Origin: Panicum virgatum
Lineage: Eukaryota > Streptophyta > Magnoliopsida > Poales > Poaceae
DNA: 64,000 nucleotides
Assembly (NCBI RefSeq): GCF_016808335.1
Contig: NC_053148.1
Coordinates: 45,710,930 to 45,774,929, forward strand
Direction: 5' to 3'
A program made the translations under genes and the position numbers. Shown piece by piece: positions 11,641 to 23,769 of this stretch. The notes beneath the pieces are model-generated. The model was given only the letters and a program-made list of their open reading frames with translations, searched no databases and was not told the DNA's origin. Each line of letters begins with the position of its first letter. The stretch's first letter is position 1.

Positions 11641-11848
11641 GGAATATGATTGATTGATTAGGGTGCAAAGCACGGTACAAGAACATATAGGCAAGGATGC
11701 CGCAGTAGATGGAAACAACCCTATCAGGGAGATCCTTACCTATCCTAACCAACAGGGGGACGCACCTAGACAGTGGGCACCCAGCCCCAATGGCCATTAG
11801 GCCGGCTAACCAAGGCCCGTGGGCCAGCCTATACACAACATGCTAACA
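11641..11848 (-). repeat. 5' LTR remnant of the copia fragment
   Basis: On the minus strand it starts TGTTAGCATG and contains the GTTAGGATAGGTAAGGATCT and TTCTTGTACCGTGCTTTGCA blocks familiar from grass copia LTRs, then runs straight into the gag helical region after AATCAATCAATC. The usual LTR end and primer binding site are missing. Confidence 0.6.
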
Positions 11849-11884
11849 CGAGCTATACATACCTACCCTAGCCCCATAGCCAGT

Positions 11885-12200
11885 GGCCTTGTTTGGCATG
11901 TTAGGCCACGTTAGGAATAGTAACATTTGACCGCTAATTACGGTGTCAAACAAAACTAGTTTACAAAATCAACTTCAGAACCCCTACGCTAGTGACCCTG
12001 AAGAATCTAATAAGGTCTTTGATCGCGCGATTAGAGGATGATTACTGTAGTATCACTGTAACAAATCATCGATTAATTACCGTCATTAGATTCGTCGCGA
12101 AAAGTTACGCTCATCCCTGAAAAAGTTTTACAAATAGACTTCATTTAGTACACCATGCATACTAGATTTTTTTTCGAAAAACGTGCGCGCTGCCAATACA
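11885..12200 (+). mobile_element. MITE-like repeat, family 1, copy 1 (right end decayed)
   Basis: Begins GGCCTTGTTTGG and shares long blocks with 30855-31198 (for example ATTAGAGGATGATTACTGTA and ATTAGATTCGTCGCGAAAA). The right terminus CCAAACAAGGCCC is not found here, so this copy is truncated or decayed near 12200. Confidence 0.6.
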
Positions 12201-13909
12201 CTGAACCTCACGCCGGATGAACCACTTGGAGCACACTTTTTACTGTGCACATCCGTAAAAGCCGTGCTTAACATTTCTTCTCCCGTTGCCCTGAGTTTGC
12301 TGTAAAACCTTTGTTTGTTGTTATCGTACTACAAATAGCTTCCTCCATGTGCCGTCGATGTTAATCCACCAGTCTTAGCTAGCTTTTCACCGTAATCCAC
12401 CGCTCCCATTTGATTGATGACGCCAGGTTTAATAACTCGCGTCGTCCTCGATCGCCCGATACTGTTCCGAATTTATGCGGCTCCGTCCGGCGGCCCAATG
12501 CGACCGGGGGTGGTGGTGGTGGTGAATGAGAAGAGCTCGTCACCGCTGCCGCCGCTCGTCGCCTACCTCGGCTCCAGCCAAAGTTATTGTCGCCCCCAAC
12601 CGCCTCGCGCCAGGTGAATTGAACGCTGCGCCGGTCTCGGATCTGCCATGGATTCATCAGGCAGGCAGCAGGCAGGCGCCTATGCGTCTCCTCACGTCGC
12701 GTCTCGCGCGCATCGCGTCGTCGTCCTGGCCGCGACAGCGCGTCAGGCAGCAGCAGCTATCGTCCCGTCCGGTCCGGCCTGCATGCGTCTGCAGTGATCG
12801 ATGGATGGATCATGGATGGATCTGATGATGATGAACACATGCGTCCATGATCCATCATCCATCCAGCTTTGGATCCTTTAAATGGGGCGCCCGAAACCTT
12901 GCCTTTTCGAGTGAATCCTGTGATCGGTCGAAGTGACGATGTAACAATAGGTTTGGTACACATCCATCAGACCATCAGGCATCCTGTAGCTAACAATTCG
13001 CATGAATTTTACATGAAAAAAAAATCAGAACATGTGGTTTTGGACGAACGCGAGCGATCGAGCGAGCATGCGTGTCCTACCATGTGTCAAAATGATTGGC
13101 CGGACCCGCCACGGCCATTGCAGACAGGTTTTCCTCGCTGGTTAAGTTAACCAGCAATCGCCAAAAAAAAAGGTTAACCAACAGCAGGCAGCTAGATAGA
13201 TAATCCAAACCAGATCTCTGTTCCTTGCAGGACATGTCATGCACTCAACCAATAATACTAGTAAAGCTCCATACAAAGCAGGGCCCTACCCGTACAGACG
13301 GGTCACGAGAGACGACAAGGATCAAAGTTTGACACGATCGATACGGTGGAAGAAATTAAAAAGAAGATCAGGACCGATCTACCATGCATCATCATCCTCT
13401 GGATTCTGGAAGGTGCGCTGCAGGTGCAGCAGGAAAAAGCTAGCTGCGGCCATTGGCCACTGCACGTTGCATTGCCCTCGCTCGGTGATCCACACATGGC
13501 GTGTGTGCGCAGTTGTGCACGTACGGTCGATGCGCCGCGCCCATTGGCGAGATGGTATGGTACACACCACTATGCGTTGTCGTCCTCTACGCTAGCTAGG
13601 AGGAACCTTTCTTGTAGCTGCTACTACGTACCTACGCGACGCACCACTTTGCAATCCAGGACCACTGCTACTTTGTGTGCCATGGTGCACGATGGAATGT
13701 AGCATGTTGTGTAGCTGGTCAACAGTAGTAGGGTGCTGCCCTTGACCTCTGTGCTTGGGGGAAAATAACAAGAGCTAGCTACCACCAGCAGGCGTCCAGG
13801 CCCTCAGCACAGTGCAATAAAGTAGCATATTTTATTCTGTTTTTCTGTTGGTATGTGCATATTTTATTCTGTTTTTCTGTTGGTATTAAATTTTAATCAT
13901 AGCATGCAT
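12201..13909. other. Intergenic, no gene recognised
   Basis: GC-rich in the first half with several short ORFs on both strands, none with a recognisable domain. A 32-bp unit (starting CATATTTTATTCTG) is tandemly duplicated at 13826-13886. I see no tRNA or known miRNA sequence here. Confidence 0.5.
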
Positions 13910-14826
13910 TGGAGTAATGACCATGGGAACGTGTGCACGATTAGTTGGATGCTGATACTCGGCCATGGAACTGTTTGAAAAGGAGAGGGGAGCAGCTCTA
14001 TATATGTATTTTTTTATGTGCTATGATCCTCTTGCTGGACAAGAATCCATACTCACTGTTTGGTAGCGCTCACCCTGTTCCTGATTTCCTGTAGAGAGTG
14101 ATTCTCTAAGAAAATGATTGTGACTAGAAATGGTTAGCCAAAAATTTTAGGGAGAAGTCCTGCTTATACCTTTGAACTATCACAAAATCTGATTTTTCAA
14201 CCTTAAATTACAAAACCGGATAAGATAGGCCATTCAAGTATCGAAACCGGGCAAATTTGGTCCTTAGGGTGGTTTTGTATTTTTAGGGAAAAAAATAAAA
14301 ATTCTAATGAGATCTATAAAATCAAAACTAACTCATTTTGAAACTATAAAAATATGAAACTAGTTTCATTTTTTTAAAAAAATATAATTTATGTATTATT
14401 GATCTATTTGAATCTTATTTATTAAAAAATTAGCATAACTACAAGCAACCAAATACTATGAACATAAAAAAATAGATTCGAATAAATGAAAAATACAGTA
14501 CTAATAGATAGGTTACATTTAGAAATTTTTTTATTCCATTTCATATTTTTATTTTAAATGAATTAATTATGAATTTTTAGTTTAAATTTAAATATTTTTA
14601 ATTTGAGCAATGACCAAGGGAACGTGTGCACACTGATACTCGGCCATGCACCTGTTCGATAAGGAGAGGGGAGAAGCTCTATATATGTATTTTTTTATGT
14701 GCTATGATCCTCCTGCTGGACAAGAATCCATACTCACTGTTTGGTAGTGCTCACCCTGTTCCTGATTTCTAGGGAGTGATTCTCTAAGAAAATGAATGTG
14801 ACTAGAAATGGCTCACCAAAAATTTT
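13910..14826. repeat. Direct duplication (~230 bp) flanking a truncated TIR element
   Basis: Segment 13910-14143 recurs at 14602-14826 with high similarity, both containing the block CTCTATATATGTATTTTTTT and the same 'TGGACAAGAATCC' text. Between them (14144-14601) lies AT-rich sequence that starts like a long-TIR element (GGGAGAAGTCCTGCTTATAC) and matches the 36441-37067 element in inverted orientation, but lacks the second TIR. Confidence 0.75.
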
Positions 14827-15009
14827 AATGAAAATGTTCTTTTTTCAGTTCCTCTCTCTTAGGTCATTTGAAATTTCACTTTATAAAATCATCATATACA
14901 ATCATTTTTCTGCAAAATAAATATCATTTTGCTGAAAAATCATCATGAAAGTTGCTGTGGGAGCTCTGCCAAACGAACCCTAAGACAAGACCTTTGGAAT
15001 TTTCTACTC

Positions 15010-15338
15010 GGGCCCCATTTGGTTTCCGTTGCGCTACTCGCGCTACAAATTTTTTTTTTGCATGCATGAAGTATTGAATGAAGTTTATTTGCAAAACCTT
15101 TTTACGGATGGATGTAACTTTGCGCGACGAATCTAATGACGGTAATTAATCGATGATTGGCTATAGTGATGCTACAGTAACCATCCTCTAATCGTGCGGT
15201 CAAAGATCTCATTAGATTCGTCTCGCGAAGTAGCGCAAGGGTTGTGGAGTTAGTTTTGTAAACTGCTTTTATTTAATACTTTTAATTATTGGTAAAGTTT
15301 GCTACAGTAGCTTGCGCTACACAAACCAAACAAGGCCC
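15010..15338 (-). mobile_element. MITE-like repeat, family 1, copy 2 (inverted)
   Basis: Opens GGGCCCCATTTGG and closes CCAAACAAGGCCC, so both termini are present. The interior is the reverse complement of copies at 11885 and 30855 (GACGAATCTAATGACGGTAA, then CTACAGTAACCATCCTCTAA). No clear target duplication. Confidence 0.65.
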
Positions 15339-15459
15339 AGCAGATAGTATTTAGCAAATCAAAACTCTCAGTTGTCTCTTCAAACGCAAAGCGTCCGTAT
15401 CGTACATGAAGATGCATGTGCAATAAACTTGACATTTCTGTTTTAAACCTGCTGTTATT

Positions 15460-18400
15460 TGTAACACCCCTTAATTAGGAGTGCTAAACACGATTTGAAG
15501 ATTCAAATTTGGTCAAAATTATCAAGCCACACGTGTAGCTCTCTCCTCTCCGAGCGTGGTCACCGTGGACAAATTGGCCACGGCGCCGTCCGTGCGCACG
15601 CCAAGCGCCGCATCGTCCGCTCCCGAACTCTCTCGAGCTCGCTTTCTCGTTCGCCACGCGCACGCCTTCGCCCTCCGCTCGCTGTTGCCGTACGTATCAC
15701 GCCGTCTCGCCACACCGCCACGCCGCCATGGCCACGGCCACCCATCCACGCCGAGCGCCACACCGCCACGCCGCCATGGCCATGGCCACCCATCCACGCC
15801 GAGCCGCCGCTCGAGCCAGCGCCGACGCCCACCAACCCCCAAATCCGTTTGCTCTCGTCCCAACGAAGCTCCCGGGCCCGGCCATCATCTCCACACCTCG
15901 CCGGAACGCCGCCACAGCGGCACAGCACTGCCGCCGGCCCCCGCCCGCCATGGGACCGCCACCACGGACAACCTCCTCGCGCTCCAAGACCACCCAGAGG
16001 TAGCTCTCGAGTCCCTCTAGCTTTTCCCCAACTTCCCCCATGCCGACGTTGAGCCCTGCCGCCGGAATCGAGCCCGAAATTACCGCCCCTGCTCTGTTTC
16101 GCGACCAAGGACCTCGGGTTGAAATTCAAGAAAGTCCAGGGGGTTGTTTGAATAGACTGTGACTCGGATGAATAGTGTTTTAAGGACTTCTTTGTAATTT
16201 CTAGCTGTAAACTTTGAAATTCGGTAGAAATTCGTAGAAAATTCGTAAATTAGCAAATCCAGTTGTTCTGGAATCCTTGTGTAAAGCTCTATGCATTAGA
16301 ATCATAATATGCTGGTTGTTAGTTGAAACTTTTTGCTGGAAAATTAGATTTATGTCACTAGGTGCATAAAGGCTAGTTGTTTATTCTTTTTCTTAATTAA
16401 TTCTTGAAGCCTTGTTATGCTCTGAAAATAATATGGTGGTTTGTTCATGTGACACTAGAGTTGTTATAAAAATTTCGTGGTTAGTTCTCATGAGTAGCTA
16501 TTTCTTTGATTTAATGATTGTTTAGTACACTTTAATTATGGTAAATAGTTTCTATTCATGATAAATCATGAAAATATTTATGAGTGTTCTTTTTGAATAG
16601 TTCAGCTTGTCCATGAAGTTTGAGTACCAGTTCATGACTAGAACAGAAGTTAAAAATGAATCTTGTTAGATTGATTTCTGTATTGTTTATTTTCTCAGAA
16701 TTAATTCTTTGTAGATAAGATTATGAAACATTCACAGTAGCTAATTCATCCCTGTGTCGACCTCCTGTTAAATTTTCAGCTTCTTTTATACTTTGGTCTA
16801 ACCTGTATAATTCAATCTTGTTCTAGGAGTTGTCTGATTGCATGAATTGTTCTGGTAATTGGCTACAAGTTTTGGGATGAATTTTTCAGGATAGGTAGTT
16901 CTGTTTACCTTCTATTTGATGTAATTTTTGTTGAATTTACTACGGTATGTGTTCTTTATTAATAAACCATGATTTTCTTGTTATAGGAAACCACTTCAAC
17001 TTGCTTAGTGAAGTTAGTATAGTTCTTTTGTGCTGTTGATCGTGATGCCATGGGTAGTTAGAAATGTAGTTAACTACTCTATAAACGATTGCCATGTGAT
17101 ATGATTGTTTGCTACTTGTTAGACTACAATTTTATTGTGAAGGAAAAAATAATAGCATCTATATTGTTGAGCAACTCAGAACTGTGCATTCATATATATG
17201 CATTGCTGCATTTCATTTAGGTACGATAGATGAACCACGTGAAAGATGTCACGTTGAAGCCGAGACAGAAGGCGGTGAATGGTGGACACGTCTAGAAGAT
17301 GGATGGATGGATTCCGATGTGCATGATCCCAAGGAAGGTACTTGCCAAGCGAGTATCATCTAACTAACACTGACTCAGTGTTAACCCCAGGCAAGCCCCG
17401 GAGCATAACCTATTATTTTAATTTATGAAATGTTATATATATGTTTACTTGATTATGCATTAAGTTTCTAGGCGTTGGATGAAACCCTAGTTTCATGATT
17501 CCTAGGTTCCATTGGTCGGAATACTAGTATGTGTATGTCGTTATCCTTGCCATGCTAAAAATAGGATTCGGTAGAAGTCGAGTAATTTCTGTTACTCGCG
17601 AGATGTAGGATGTCTTTATGATTTGATTATGGAATATTGGAATATGGTGGAAAGGAAAGAAATTGGAGACCGGCGGGAATTGTCTAGCCCGTCTGTGTCG
17701 GTTAAGGACCGTACCGTTGTCGGCCCTGCTGATCATGTTTGAATTGTACTAACCGCATACCGGGAGTAGGAGGTAGTCGAAACCGGTAAGCAGAGTACTG
17801 CCTTGCTTTGAAAGTGCAGGAACCCGCACCCAACTCCTGGGGTAGTTGTGTAGTCGCGGAGAAATGGGGATGCATATGTTTACTTTTGGTGGTCTCACGT
17901 TGAGCTCGGCTGACCATATGTCGTTGGGCTGGTTCCTGTAGTTCGAGGCGGGGAGGGGAATGGTTGGTCCGTATGGTCCGACGGGGCTAATACGTGCCGT
18001 GTTGGTTAGGTCCACCTTGCAAGGTTAAATCGGATCGATTCACCGTCAGTCGCTCTCGGACATGAGCACCTTGATCTCCGAGTCACATCGTAGTAAGTAA
18101 ATGAAACGAAATGATATGATACATGTTGATGTTATTTAATCAATTATGTTTTCACATTGATTGCTATAGATATGCAAATCATAGATGTGTAGCAACTTTA
18201 TAACTATAATTTGGAGCTAAAATATTGAAATTAAAGATCTACCCTTAGATGCTTTTTTGCAAATAAATCAACCAGCCAGAAAGTTTTGCATGTCTAGATA
18301 TGTGGGCTAAGTATACCCAAAAGTCGGGTAAGTCTTGCTGAGTATTAGTATACTCAGGGTTTATTGTTTACCCTGTTTCAGGTATAGAAGCTAACCAGGA

Positions 18401-18762
18401 TTCGCATCAGTGGGCTCGATGTGATGTCCTCTCGTGTTCATAGTTATCGTTTTGTTTTATTGGTTCTCAATAAAATTCCTTTCTCTCAGGTCATATTCTC
18501 TCCCGCTGCTGTCATTTATTTTATGTAAATTCTAAATTTAAAGCTGTTTTGTAATTATTTATGTTATTATCTATTTTTGTGAAATTATATTATGCTAGTA
18601 CCGTCTGTGCTCGCCGTCACGCGAGACTTCTGGTGTGTTTCGATCGGCCTGTGGGTTGGAAACAGGCTGTCAGGTTACACTTAATTAAGCTAATGCGCCT
18701 GATGCGTTCAGATGATGGTCATTACGTTTAATTAAACCGTTTAACTTGGCGGTTCTGTCACA
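15460..18762. mobile_element. 3.3-kb solo LTR with perfect TSD (TTATT)
   Basis: Opens TGTAACACCCC and closes GGTTCTGTCACA; TTATT stands directly before (15455-15459) and after (18763-18767). The 3303-bp span has no gag or pol. It has a GC-rich 5' part (15560-16020), a long AT-rich middle, and a later segment (around 17690-18100) of a type seen in long grass gypsy-like LTRs; that superfamily call is inference. The text around 18330-18385 (GCTGAGTATTAGTATACTCA, then TTTCAGGTATAG) could be the spliced end of an LTR-derived transcript. ORFs in the 15.5-16.1 kb part lie on both strands and look like composition effects. Confidence 0.8.
15708..15803. repeat. 48-bp tandem repeat, two copies
   Basis: Two adjacent 48-bp units starting CGCCACACCGCCACGCCGCC at 15708 and 15756 differ at one visible base (CACGGCC versus CATGGCC). 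They lie in the GC-rich part of the solo LTR. Confidence 0.85.
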
Positions 18763-18767
18763 TTATT

Positions 18768-20306
18768 GAACTGAACCATGCAAGGCACTCACACTGTGTG
18801 CACCTAGTCTCCAACACTGTAGGACTGACAGTACTCCTCGTGAAGTAGTAAAAGACAAGACACACGATTAGCCATCCATTAGGACCGGCCGGCGGTGTGC
18901 TTAGCTAGCCGTGCGCAAAAAAAGAAATTAAAAAATTATCGGCCTTTTGTTATCGGGTGGGTCTGATGACCCGGGCAATGAGTGCGCCCTTTTCTCCGGC
19001 CATCAGGAATCAAATGATTTGGGAATCCAATCCGTCACCCATCGCCTGCCGTGGCTCGCCCTAATCATCGAGCACAAGAAAGCCTCACGGATTCTCATGG
19101 CCGCCATAGTCTAGATGTTCCGCTAGCTTGTAAGCCAACTGCTCAGCAATAATTTTTTCTCGTATTAAATCAGCACCAACCATTAGTCTATAGTTAGCCA
19201 GCGCAGTATTTTTATCTCACAATAAATTAGTATTAGCCACCTGTCACGGCCAGCTAGACAGATGAGATTAGGAGGAGATATGAGAGGGAGTTTCATAAAA
19301 AGAGATAAATTTTTCAAACTTATTTAGCTCAGTTATCATATTTTTCAAACTTAGTAATTATACTGTAAACTATGATTGATACTGGTCTTAGAAAAAGTAG
19401 GAGAACACACGCCAACCCAACCCCCTTTGTTTAACATGACCATTGACCAAACGTTTCCTCTTTTGTGAGGCCAAAATGGTTGCTGCTGGCAGCCGCACAT
19501 GTCAATCAGTCGCGTCGGCGCCACGCACCCGCTGGATCTTGATTCCTGTGTGAGGGCGTGATCGAGTGAGCTTTGTGTGTGGTTGGGTGAAGTGTTTGGT
19601 TGGCCTTGGCCCGCCGTGCTGCCGCCGCCGGCGAGCTCAAGTCGCTTCAACAGCTGGTAATGGTAATGGATCGATGTCCTGTGCTACTATGAAGTGGAGG
19701 TCAATGGGCAATGGCCACTGAAACGGACGTGAACATGGCTAGTAGTCTACATACTAGCACAAAGTGCCATGCAATAGTGATTTACTGATGCAGACTGTGT
19801 CGTCACAATAGTGATTGGCAAATGGCAATCCTAGACCTGAAAATAAAAGAAAAATGTACAAATAATAGCGATGGACATTTGGAGCTAGCAAACCAGCCAG
19901 CAAAAGAAACAAATGGTACGTACGGTGCACCTGATGATGATCCGAACGAAATGAAACACAGGAATGTGAAAACCCAGTACAGTTCCTTTCATAGTACTAA
20001 GGCCCCGTTTAGTTTCCAAAAAAATTCACACAGTACCTGTCACATCGAATCTTCAGACACATGCATGAAGCATTAAATACAGTTGAAACAATAATTAATT
20101 ACATAGTCTAACTGATTAGCACGAGATAAATCTTTTAAGCCTAATTAGTTCATGATTGGATATTATTTGTCAAATAATAACGAAATATGCTACAGTGCCA
20201 AAATCCAAACATTTAAGCATTCCAGTCTTTTCCTATTTCGTAGTTGTTCCTGTTGTTTCCAGAATCAACAAGAGTACAGTGCATGAACAATGAGAGATGG
20301 TCCAGG
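18768..20306. other. Intergenic, with MITE-like pieces
   Basis: No gene recognised. 19130-19390 resembles degenerate grass MITE sequence (GTAAGCCAACTGCTCAGCAA). 20001-20215 starts GGCCCCGTTTAGTTTCC and contains the ATTTGTCAAATAATAACGAA and GCTACAGTGCCAAAA blocks of a common grass MITE; its right end is decayed. Confidence 0.45.
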
Positions 20307-20589
20307 TGTAACGAATATGGCACCATTTATGTCATTTCGAGTGATTTTGGTGATCGAATGACAACGCAATCAATGGAACTAATATGATTGTTAAGATGAC
20401 CATTCTCAGGCTTTTAGGTTCAAGTGATGACAAAGAGAAGATAGGCGTAGCTAGGCCCGAAGGGCCGCCCTGACGGTGGTTCCGTAAGGACAAGAATTGA
20501 AGAGACCGTGAAGAAAACCAACTCAAAGATCCTATTTCATACTAGCATTTTGTGTGCCTTTACTTTCATACACTACAAGGATCCTAAGA

Positions 20590-21060
20590 ATGGCCTACGG
20601 TTTTTAAACTGTCGGCCATTAACTACGTCGGTAAACTTAATAGCCGAGGGTATACCGTCGGCAATCTCTTGTCGGCCACTCTTGGTCGGGCATTCCCCCT
20701 TTCACCGACGGGCGGTCGGTAAACCAGTAGGCGACAACAAATAACCGACAGTTGACTATTGGGAACTAAATGGTCCACCCTCTTTTTCGATAGTGGGCCC
20801 AGCATGGTTTGCCAACTGTAATCTATTCCACGACGGTTTGTTTCACTGTCGGGAAATGTATTTGCTGATGATATTTTCTTAACAGTCGGGGATTTTATAG
20901 TATCGGCCATGCACATATATGAGAGTCTCATCTTCCCCTTGGCTACAACAAAATAAGACAGTTCCATTGAACCGTCGGGTTTCAAGTATCCAACATATAA
21001 TTGGACCATCGGCCATATAAATATCCAACCATTTTGCGATATCCATCCAGTTTGCGATTA
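20590..21060. repeat. CACTA subterminal repeat array (left)
   Basis: Degenerate motifs around GTCGG (for example ACTGTCGGCCATTAAC, TACCGTCGGCAATC, CTTGTCGGCCACTC, GACCATCGGCCATA) recur every 20-60 bp in both orientations. The mirror array at 27270-27630 carries the same motif family. Confidence 0.75.
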
Positions 21061-22569
21061 TGTTCATAGACACGTAGAACTAATATGTGATCATGAGGAT
21101 CAATTGCAAATGCTTAATAATAAAAATTTGTAGCATTTTCGAAATTGCATGTTAATATTGTATAGTTCATCAAAACTTAACAAGTACGGAAGAAAGGTAC
21201 ATATATTCTAAAAGTGGCAAAGGACATAATTTAATAAGTTACTAATGATCAAATAATGTAAATACTTGACTAAGATACTATTGTTCATATGGCTTAAGGC
21301 CCATAACGCCATCCAACTCTAAAAGTGCAACACCAGCTTTCATTTGCGGCATATGATCTCCAGCGAGCAAAAGAAAAGTATGTCCTCATCACCAAAGGTT
21401 GAAATCCTTAGCAAAGTCACGATCATATCTGCCACAATTCTCTTCATCTTCATTGTCCTTGTATCCTTCATCATCATCATTGTATCCTTCATTGTCCTCA
21501 TTACTGCAGCCTATTCCATCAATGTTTTCCTATAAAAAATTATGTGTAAGCACACAACTTTCTTGTATTACAAATTTTACAGCAATCTTCATTGTTACAT
21601 GAAAACATGGTTTGAACAGTTAATACGAACCTGTCCAGATATATCATGACCGATTCCATCATGCTCCTGTGAGACTGCATCCTCAGATTCAGCATCCTGC
21701 AGGTCAGCATATTAGTATGTACCCTTAGCTTTTTGCAATAAATTGAGATGGATAAAATAAAATACAACGATAAACAACTAGTGTGAAATCTGAGTTTGTT
21801 TTAACCACATGTGTGCTGTCAGGTATCAAACTGCTAGAGATTAAATTTATATCCTGCTTAATTTCCAAGACATTAAGGCTTGTTAGCTATAGTGTCTCTT
21901 ATTTTCACAAGTTCCAACTATCTAAGAAAATGAGATTTGGGAGCATGGCCATCCTAAATGCAGTTGCTCAATGTTGCATAGATGATTCAACATTTATTTA
22001 TGAACAAGAGAAACCAAAATAGTGTATATGTTGCTTTGCATAGTGGCGACAGCTGGTTCCTAGTAGCCTCAAACTAAATACAGAGGGTGCTTTCGATATG
22101 GCTAGTGGAATTGGGAGTTCTAGAGCAATACTAAAAAATAGTGATGGAAAACTGATATGCCCAGAAGCACATTCGTATGAAGACCTACCAGTAGTTTTAT
22201 TTCCATTTCTTTCACTCATGTAAATTCAGAAATAAACTTACTGCACATGTATGCAAAGAATGGAAAGTTAAAGCCCAAAATGCTAACTACTCAGAGATGA
22301 TGGGAGCAATGTGTCAGATCAGATTTTACTCTACTTATGATCATTGTTTAGATTAAAAATAGCTCCCTGATTCCAATTTACATTAGCAAATAGCGAGCTA
22401 ATTATGTATGTCATAGAAGACAAATTCAGAGCTTAACTTACCTAGTTAGGTACAATTTCCTGAACTAATGCATCATAATCCATTCCCCCTTTAGCAGCCA
22501 TTGCCTGTTAACACTTCAATATTAGCAACAGGTACATCTTTTTAAACATATAGTTATTAACAACACATA
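21061..22569. other. CACTA internal sequence downstream of the TNPA-like gene
   Basis: AT-rich. Short ORFs on both strands have no recognised domain. It probably contains the 3' exons or 3' UTR of the transposase genes, whose splice pattern I cannot resolve here. Confidence 0.4.
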
Positions 22570-23530
22570 TTACCCGCACAACACGTTGAAGCTCGTGATA
22601 ACGATCATTTTCCTTTCGCAACTCCTTATTCTCCCTTTCAAGCCGCTTCTCTCTAGCAGTAGCATTTGGTTGTGCACATCTCTTCCTTGTCTTGATTGTT
22701 TCCTTCTCACTAATGCTAATTGCCCCATCAGCAATTCCCAGCTTGCCATGTGGCATTCTACCCACACATTCATATATGACAGCTCCATCTAATTCAGGAT
22801 GCACAACTCTCCAGTTTGGTCCATATTTGTTTTCCATTCCTTCTTCATATTGTTCCTTTTCAAAAATAAACAAGAAAAAAAAGAAAGAATCAAGATTTAG
22901 TAAGAGGATAACTACAAGACCTATCAGCTAAATAATCCTGAACTCACCCATTTATCTTTAGCAATTTGGCTACATAGCCTGTCAACATTTGTCCCTGGAT
23001 TCAATATGTGGTTGTGCAGCCAAGCACCACCAAGTCCAGGGTAAACACCGATTTTGAGTGCCTGCATTTAACAAGTATGACTCCATTATATTGAATACTA
23101 CACACCGCTAGCCTATATATGAATGTTACAGAATGTTTTCCATGGGCACTTATTACCAGAAATTGGCGTGTTGCTGGCAAACTTCTTGAGCCGCTGTGAT
23201 GGTGCGTTTGATTACCTCCGCTTTGGCGACAATGCTTTGCTCTTAAGGACATTCTTCTAAATTCTGGTGTACTCTAGTGCTCACATAGCAAACTCCAACC
23301 TTCATCAGTTGTAAAGTCTTTTGGCTTAACAGAAATTAGTGCTTCTTTTGTTGGCCAGCGGTTTCCCTTTTCATCCACATCTTCTGGCGGCACATTATCG
23401 TCCTTATATAGCTTCTTAAATGCTGCTTGCTTCTCTTCACTCAACATCTTAGGCACTATGTTTCTAAATTTTAACTCAAGGACTTCATCTGCCTTTGCTC
23501 TATCTTCTGGAAGACACTTGAAATGCCACT
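22570..23530 (-). pseudogene. CACTA TNPA-like / plant Ptta-En-Spm transposase gene
   Basis: The minus strand shows conserved blocks separated by likely introns. Exon text from 23530 reads WHFKCLPEDRAKADEV and continues past LSEEKQAAFKKLY to DEGWSLLCEH, then a TAG where this family has Trp, then STPEFRRMSLRAKHC and THHHSGSRSLPATRQF, followed by GTAATA. The next block near 23062-22950 reads KIGVYPGLGGAWLHNH. The last (22860-22570) reads KYGPNWRVVHPELDGAVIYE and ends in a Glu/Lys/Arg coiled-coil-like stretch. This order is typical of the Transposase_24-type protein that binds CACTA subterminal repeats. At least one in-frame stop makes it non-functional as read. Confidence 0.7.
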
Positions 23531-23769
23531 ACACAGACATGGAACACATAGTAGTTACAGTTAATTTTTAGCTGAGACAAATTCTAAATTGTAGCAACAG
23601 TATTACTGAGATGCAGTTATTTTGCACATGTAAAGCATACCGAGAACTCTCCAACAACTCAAATGTCATTGCGTATTCCATTTGTGCTGGTCCTCTTAAA
23701 ATCTTCCCATGTTAATACCGGCTTCAATCCATTCATAGTATCAACAACATCGGGATACATCAATTAAAG

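Larger units (their letters stand above)
10171..11848 (-). mobile_element. Ty1/copia remnant: LTR piece plus gag, truncated before protease
   Basis: Read on the minus strand, the remnant starts with LTR-like text opening TGTTAGCATGTTG at 11848, then gag, and ends at 10171 immediately after codons for QQNEWYF. In copia polyproteins this string is followed at once by the protease active site DSGA; here the next base already belongs to the RE1 LTR end. The rest of the element (pol and 3' LTR) is missing. Confidence 0.75.

Noticed and set aside
10709..11653. Plus-strand ORFs opposite the copia gag
   Set aside because: They mirror the gag codons on the other strand and have no domain of their own.
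13239..13702. Two 118-codon ORFs in overlapping frames
   Set aside because: No domain, His/Arg/Cys-rich random composition, no supporting context.
15495..16129. Overlapping long ORFs on both strands in the 3.3-kb LTR
   Set aside because: The region is extremely GC-rich with a tandem repeat, all frames are open, and there is no domain or codon bias signal favouring one frame.
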